DNA of 8,932 nucleotides from the NCBI GenBank assembly GCA_030634505.1, contig DAOWAQ010000064.1, positions 1 to 8,932 of the forward strand, read 5' to 3'. Position 1 is the first letter of the stretch. Each line of letters opens with the position of its first letter. The translations under genes were made by a program, and so were the position numbers. This document shows positions 6,708-8,932 of the stretch, piece after piece. Below the pieces are notes generated by a model. It had not been told where the DNA came from, searched no databases, and saw nothing but the letters and a program-made list of their open reading frames with translations. The DNA is from Calditrichia bacterium (GTDB lineage Bacteria; Calditrichota; Calditrichia; JAJRVZ01).

Positions 6708-7712
6708 TCCCTTTATTTCAAATCCTATGTAACCTTTCCAACCGGAAAGCGAATAATCCCTGTAAAACAATTTTTCATCAAAATAACCCACTTTTAAATA
6801 TATTTTCTGATTGGATTTTACTTTATTTGATAACTTTAAAAAAATACGATTCTCAACATTGACCGGTGAATACAATAATTCAGTTACATTATTCTCTGTT
6901 TTATATTCAAAATTCCTTTTGTAATAGTCAATCAAAATAAAGGCTGTCAAATTTTTGATGATGCTTTTCCCTCCAACTATTCTCAACCACTGGTCATATG
7001 ATGGATAATTTGTGATACCGGAATCATGAATTAAAAATTGATAATCCAAAGAGAAAACAAAATTCCTGGTGTGATTTATCCTTATAATTGGACCAATTCG
7101 AGTTCCATTATTATTGGATTTTGCAAAATCAAAAAAAGAATTAATTCTTTTCTTTAATTCGAATTTTTCGAAATATAATCCACCAGCTAATTTTGTAAAT
7201 GAATTGTAGGAATAAACAAAATCAATCTCTGAAAATAAAATATCTAAACTTAAAGCATCACGTTGATTAAAATTTCGATAAGCAAATCCGGCTCTGGTAT
7301 CAATTGTTATTTGAGGTTTAAAAGGCCATAATATTTGACCATTTAATAAAAAAGAATCGTAGGAAAAGTCTTCAATGTCACCGGAAAAAAAATACTGATT
7401 GATAGCAATTCTGAACGTCCAGTCAAATTCTTTTCCCAAATGAGAATAAAATCCATCAATCCCAATTTTTGTTGTTTGCAATTTATTTTTAAACCCATAA
7501 ATTTCAGGACGCAATTGAAAATCAATTTTTCCAACGTTCTTATTTGCTTTATAATTATAACCGGCTTTAAGATTTAATCTTGTTAAAATTTCTTCTTCCG
7601 ATTGCAGAAAATTTCCAGACGAATTGTAATATCCTGTCTCCCCTGAAGCCGTCCAGAATATTTGAGCAATTAAGATTTTACCAAGAAAGATAAAAAAAAA
7701 TAATCGTATCAT
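6705..7712 (-). CDS. Putative outer-membrane beta-barrel protein, unknown function
   Basis: The 335-residue product begins with a signal peptide (R3, hydrophobic core 4-15, likely cut at I-A|Q near residue 16). The rest is a chain of amphipathic strands rich in aromatic residues with alternating hydrophobic positions, for example about 62-75, 96-110, 133-147, 160-187, 205-228, 243-270, 288-311 and 324-334. Polar turns rich in N, D and K separate them. This is the signature of an outer-membrane barrel. The last strand ends G-Y-I-G-F-E-I-K-G, so the terminal aromatic of a canonical beta-signal is displaced four residues inward. I recognise no named family. Its ATG overlaps the stop of the upstream coiled-coil gene by one base (TAATG), which implies translational coupling and a shared role. 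No strong Shine-Dalgarno sequence is seen, consistent with coupling. Confidence 0.8.
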   Translation of the reverse strand: MIRLFFFIFLGKILIAQIFWTASGETGYYNSSGNFLQSEEEILTRLNLKAGYNYKANKNVGKIDFQLRPEIYGFKNKLQTTKIGIDGFYSHLGKEFDWTFRIAINQYFFSGDIEDFSYDSFLLNGQILWPFKPQITIDTRAGFAYRNFNQRDALSLDILFSEIDFVYSYNSFTKLAGGLYFEKFELKKRINSFFDFAKSNNNGTRIGPIIRINHTRNFVFSLDYQFLIHDSGITNYPSYDQWLRIVGGKSIIKNLTAFILIDYYKRNFEYKTENNVTELLYSPVNVENRIFLKLSNKVKSNQKIYLKVGYFDEKLFYRDYSLSGWKGYIGFEIKG

Positions 7713-8743
7713 TAATTAAATTCCAGCTTGTGCTTTAGTATTATTTTATAGTCTTGAAGCATTTTGTCAACTTCAACAAGTAAATTCAGATACTGCTGGA
7801 AGGTAAGATTGGCAGGAATTGTATCCGTAGGTGTCTGCCATGGTGATTGGACGTCGACTTCTGAAGATGTTTTAAGTTGATTAAATATATGCAGATAAGA
7901 ATTGGCCTGGAAATAAATTTTCGATGATTGATTATCTGAAACGCGAGGGTCTCCACCCAGAAAAACGTTTTCATCTCCTGCAGACTTTTCTGAAGATTGA
8001 ATTACTGGATTAAATGGGATATCAGAATCAATATCTTCAATAAAATCAAATGTTTCATTTTGAAGAAAAACTATCTCTTCAATTTCATCTTTTAAAAGTG
8101 TTAATTGTTCCGCTTGTGTATTGACTTCTGACAATGCATTACTTAAGTATTCTTTATAAATTTTCTGCTCTAATGTGTCACCTTTTGATGATGACTTATA
8201 TTGGATAAGTTTCTGTGCATCGAATGAAAGTGAATAAATTTTTGGCGCCACCAGCAATCTTTTCTCAATATAGTATAATATTTGAGATTTCAAGAACTCT
8301 TTATTACCTGAATATTCACTTGAATTTTCAAGCGTTTTTAATGAGTCGATAATTGCTGCATATTTTTTATCCAGGGATTTTTTAATGGATTCCAAATCAT
8401 TTTCGATTCTATCAATTTTAATTTGTTGCTCTTTGACCTGGTTTGATATAACAACAGTAGATGCCAGCATATTGGTGATTTTTTCTTCATCTGCTGCATC
8501 TTTTTGTTTTTCTTTGTCAATCGCAGAAATCATGTTATTGTGTACCGTATTTAGTGAATCATATTTTGCTAGCTCAGTATTGAGTAATTGATTTATATTT
8601 AGAAATTTTAGTTCCAATTGTGCAAGACTCTGACCGTTTAATGTAATAGTCAAACAGCAGAATAAAATAAATACTGCTAATTCCCTCTTATGAAAGGGGG
8701 TAAGGGGGATGTTTTTCCCTTTCCCTTTTGGATAAATGTTCAT
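7712..8743 (-). CDS. Exported coiled-coil protein, unknown function
   Basis: The 343-residue product has a positively charged N-terminus (K6 to R20), a hydrophobic core at about 22-35 and a likely signal peptidase site near Q-S-L-A (about 41). Residues about 41-140 and 193-235 are rich in E, K, Q, L and I with heptad-like spacing and are predicted coiled coil. The C-terminal third (about 240-343) is polar, with N-, D- and S-rich linkers. I recognise no catalytic motif or family. ATG at 8743 is the only usable start: the frame is closed by TAG upstream, with no other start codon between. That start and the first ~20 codons lie inside a G/C-tract palindromic repeat, so the signal peptide n-region appears repeat-derived. 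The gene overlaps the beta-barrel gene downstream by one base. A periplasmic partner of that barrel is plausible but inferred. Confidence 0.75.
   Translation of the reverse strand: MNIYPKGKGKNIPLTPFHKRELAVFILFCCLTITLNGQSLAQLELKFLNINQLLNTELAKYDSLNTVHNNMISAIDKEKQKDAADEEKITNMLASTVVISNQVKEQQIKIDRIENDLESIKKSLDKKYAAIIDSLKTLENSSEYSGNKEFLKSQILYYIEKRLLVAPKIYSLSFDAQKLIQYKSSSKGDTLEQKIYKEYLSNALSEVNTQAEQLTLLKDEIEEIVFLQNETFDFIEDIDSDIPFNPVIQSSEKSAGDENVFLGGDPRVSDNQSSKIYFQANSYLHIFNQLKTSSEVDVQSPWQTPTDTIPANLTFQQYLNLLVEVDKMLQDYKIILKHKLEFN
8681..8729. repeat. G/C-tract inverted repeat (REP-like), left part
   Basis: In otherwise AT-rich DNA this stretch has runs CCC (8683), GGGGG (8696), GGGGG (8704), CCC (8717) and CCC (8723). 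TTCCCTCTT pairs imperfectly with AAAGGGGG around ATG (8681-8700). Alternatively AAAGGG (8693-8698) plus AAGGG (8702-8706) pair with CCCTT (8717-8721) plus CCCTTT (8723-8728). On the minus strand it reads as CCCCCTTA-CCCCCTTT followed by a purine run, a style of short dispersed repeat seen between genes in many genomes. Multi-copy status cannot be seen from one window. Confidence 0.5.
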
Positions 8744-8751
8744 ATTTACAA

Positions 8752-8755
8752 CCCT
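8752..8755 (-). promoter_or_regulatory. AGGG ribosome binding site for the coiled-coil gene
   Basis: AGGG on the minus strand lies eight bases before ATG 8743. It overlaps the TAG stop (8754-8756) of the short upstream ORF, so translation of that ORF would end on this site. Confidence 0.4.
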
Positions 8756-8800
8756 ATGGCATAGCCACCACTATGTGGTAATCCCCTTTGCTAAGGGGAT
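8754..8800. repeat. Cluster of three perfect palindromes (REP-like), right part
   Basis: Three adjacent inverted repeats are exact: CTATG-G-CATAG (8754-8764), ACCAC-TAT-GTGGT (8767-8779) and ATCCCCTT-TGCT-AAGGGGAT (8781-8800). The last is an 8-bp stem with a four-base loop. Neither side has a strong T-run, so it is not a typical terminator. With the 8681-8729 block it forms a ~120-bp structured element across the 5' end of the coiled-coil gene. Confidence 0.6.
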
Positions 8801-8873
8801 ATTCGTTGTTATTAATGCGATCAATCGACCCGATAAATTCAGAAAAGTTTGACTTAATCTCAAATTCTTTCAT
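8754..8873 (-). CDS. Short ORF (39 residues) upstream of the coiled-coil gene, doubtful
   Basis: ATG at 8873 opens a 39-codon frame ending in TAG at 8754-8756, ten bases before the next gene's ATG. An in-frame TAA lies two codons before the ATG, so this is the full extent. The first ~24 residues (M-K-E-F-E-I-K-S-N-F then S-E-F-I-G-S-I-D-R) are protein-like. The last ~15 (Y-P-L-S-K-G-D-Y-H and onward) are read from the palindrome cluster. No Shine-Dalgarno sequence precedes it. It could be a leader peptide, the stump of a gene interrupted by the repeat, or chance. Confidence 0.25.
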   Translation of the reverse strand: MKEFEIKSNFSEFIGSIDRINNNEYPLSKGDYHIVVAMP

Positions 8874-8932
8874 GACTTAATAACCAATATTTTTAAATAT
8901 ATATTAAACATATTAGTAGCACTGAGTTTATC

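Noticed and set aside
6615..6797. Plus-strand 60-codon frame over the pepF end and terminator
   Set aside because: It runs through the terminator hairpin and antisense to the barrel gene, with low-complexity sequence and no support.
7343..7534. Minus-strand open frame inside the beta-barrel gene
   Set aside because: It is a second frame of a real gene, with no ribosome binding site and no protein-like pattern. The other antisense or overlapping frames (for example at 3021-3311, 3499-3864, 4932-5204 and 8385-8591) are shadows for the same reason.
8681..8800. G-quadruplex formed by the G-runs
   Set aside because: On either strand the runs are not four in close succession; loops are mostly far longer than seven bases. 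Hairpins explain the pattern better.
8781..8800. Rho-independent terminator of an upstream minus-strand gene
   Set aside because: The stem is strong but no T-tract follows on either strand, and it sits within a palindrome cluster.
1..8932. CRISPR array, transposase, tRNA, rRNA, toxin-antitoxin or defence system
   Set aside because: No regularly spaced direct repeats, no transposase motifs, no cloverleaf or rRNA-like segments, and every sizeable frame is accounted for by envelope or peptidase genes.

Overview
The window is a low-GC (about one third G+C by eye) bacterial chromosome segment carrying ordinary envelope-related genes. Two lipoproteins, an outer-membrane beta-barrel protein and a class A penicillin-binding protein point to a Gram-negative (diderm) cell. 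The DUF4920 and PepSY-type membrane proteins fit the Bacteroidota/Ignavibacteriota/Calditrichota side of the tree. Clear GGAGG ribosome binding sites before two genes argue mildly against mainstream Bacteroidia. Phylum assignment is an inference; no rRNA or tRNA is present to settle it.

Layout, left to right. (1) 1-988, minus strand: a TPR-repeat lipoprotein, running off the left edge. (2) 989-1160: a divergent intergenic region. (3) 1161-4512, plus strand: a likely three-gene unit of a PBP1A-type peptidoglycan synthase, a DUF4920 lipoprotein and a small three-helix PepSY-associated membrane protein that can only start at TTG. (4) 4513-4744: an AT-rich gap with nothing convincing beyond a weak promoter candidate. 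(5) 4745-6652, plus: an M3-family oligoendopeptidase F with an N-terminal signal sequence. (6) 6666-6707: a strong hairpin terminator between convergent genes, probably used from both sides. (7) 6705-8743, minus: two translationally coupled genes (overlap by one base), an exported coiled-coil protein followed by an outer-membrane beta-barrel protein, neither recognised. (8) 8681-8800: a G/C-tract-rich cluster of palindromes that looks like a dispersed repeat. It overlaps the 5' end of the coiled-coil gene and supplies its start codon and first ~20 codons. A 39-codon ORF (8754-8873) runs into it from upstream.

How the genes may work together: most products act at or beyond the inner membrane. 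The most interesting functional guess is that the TPR lipoprotein divergent to the PBP1A gene is an Lpo-like activator of that synthase, by analogy with TPR lipoproteins LpoA and LpoP. The coiled-coil/beta-barrel pair may form an uncharacterised envelope module. No CRISPR array, transposase, RNA gene, toxin-antitoxin pair or recognisable defence system was seen; I cannot claim a clearly new system here.
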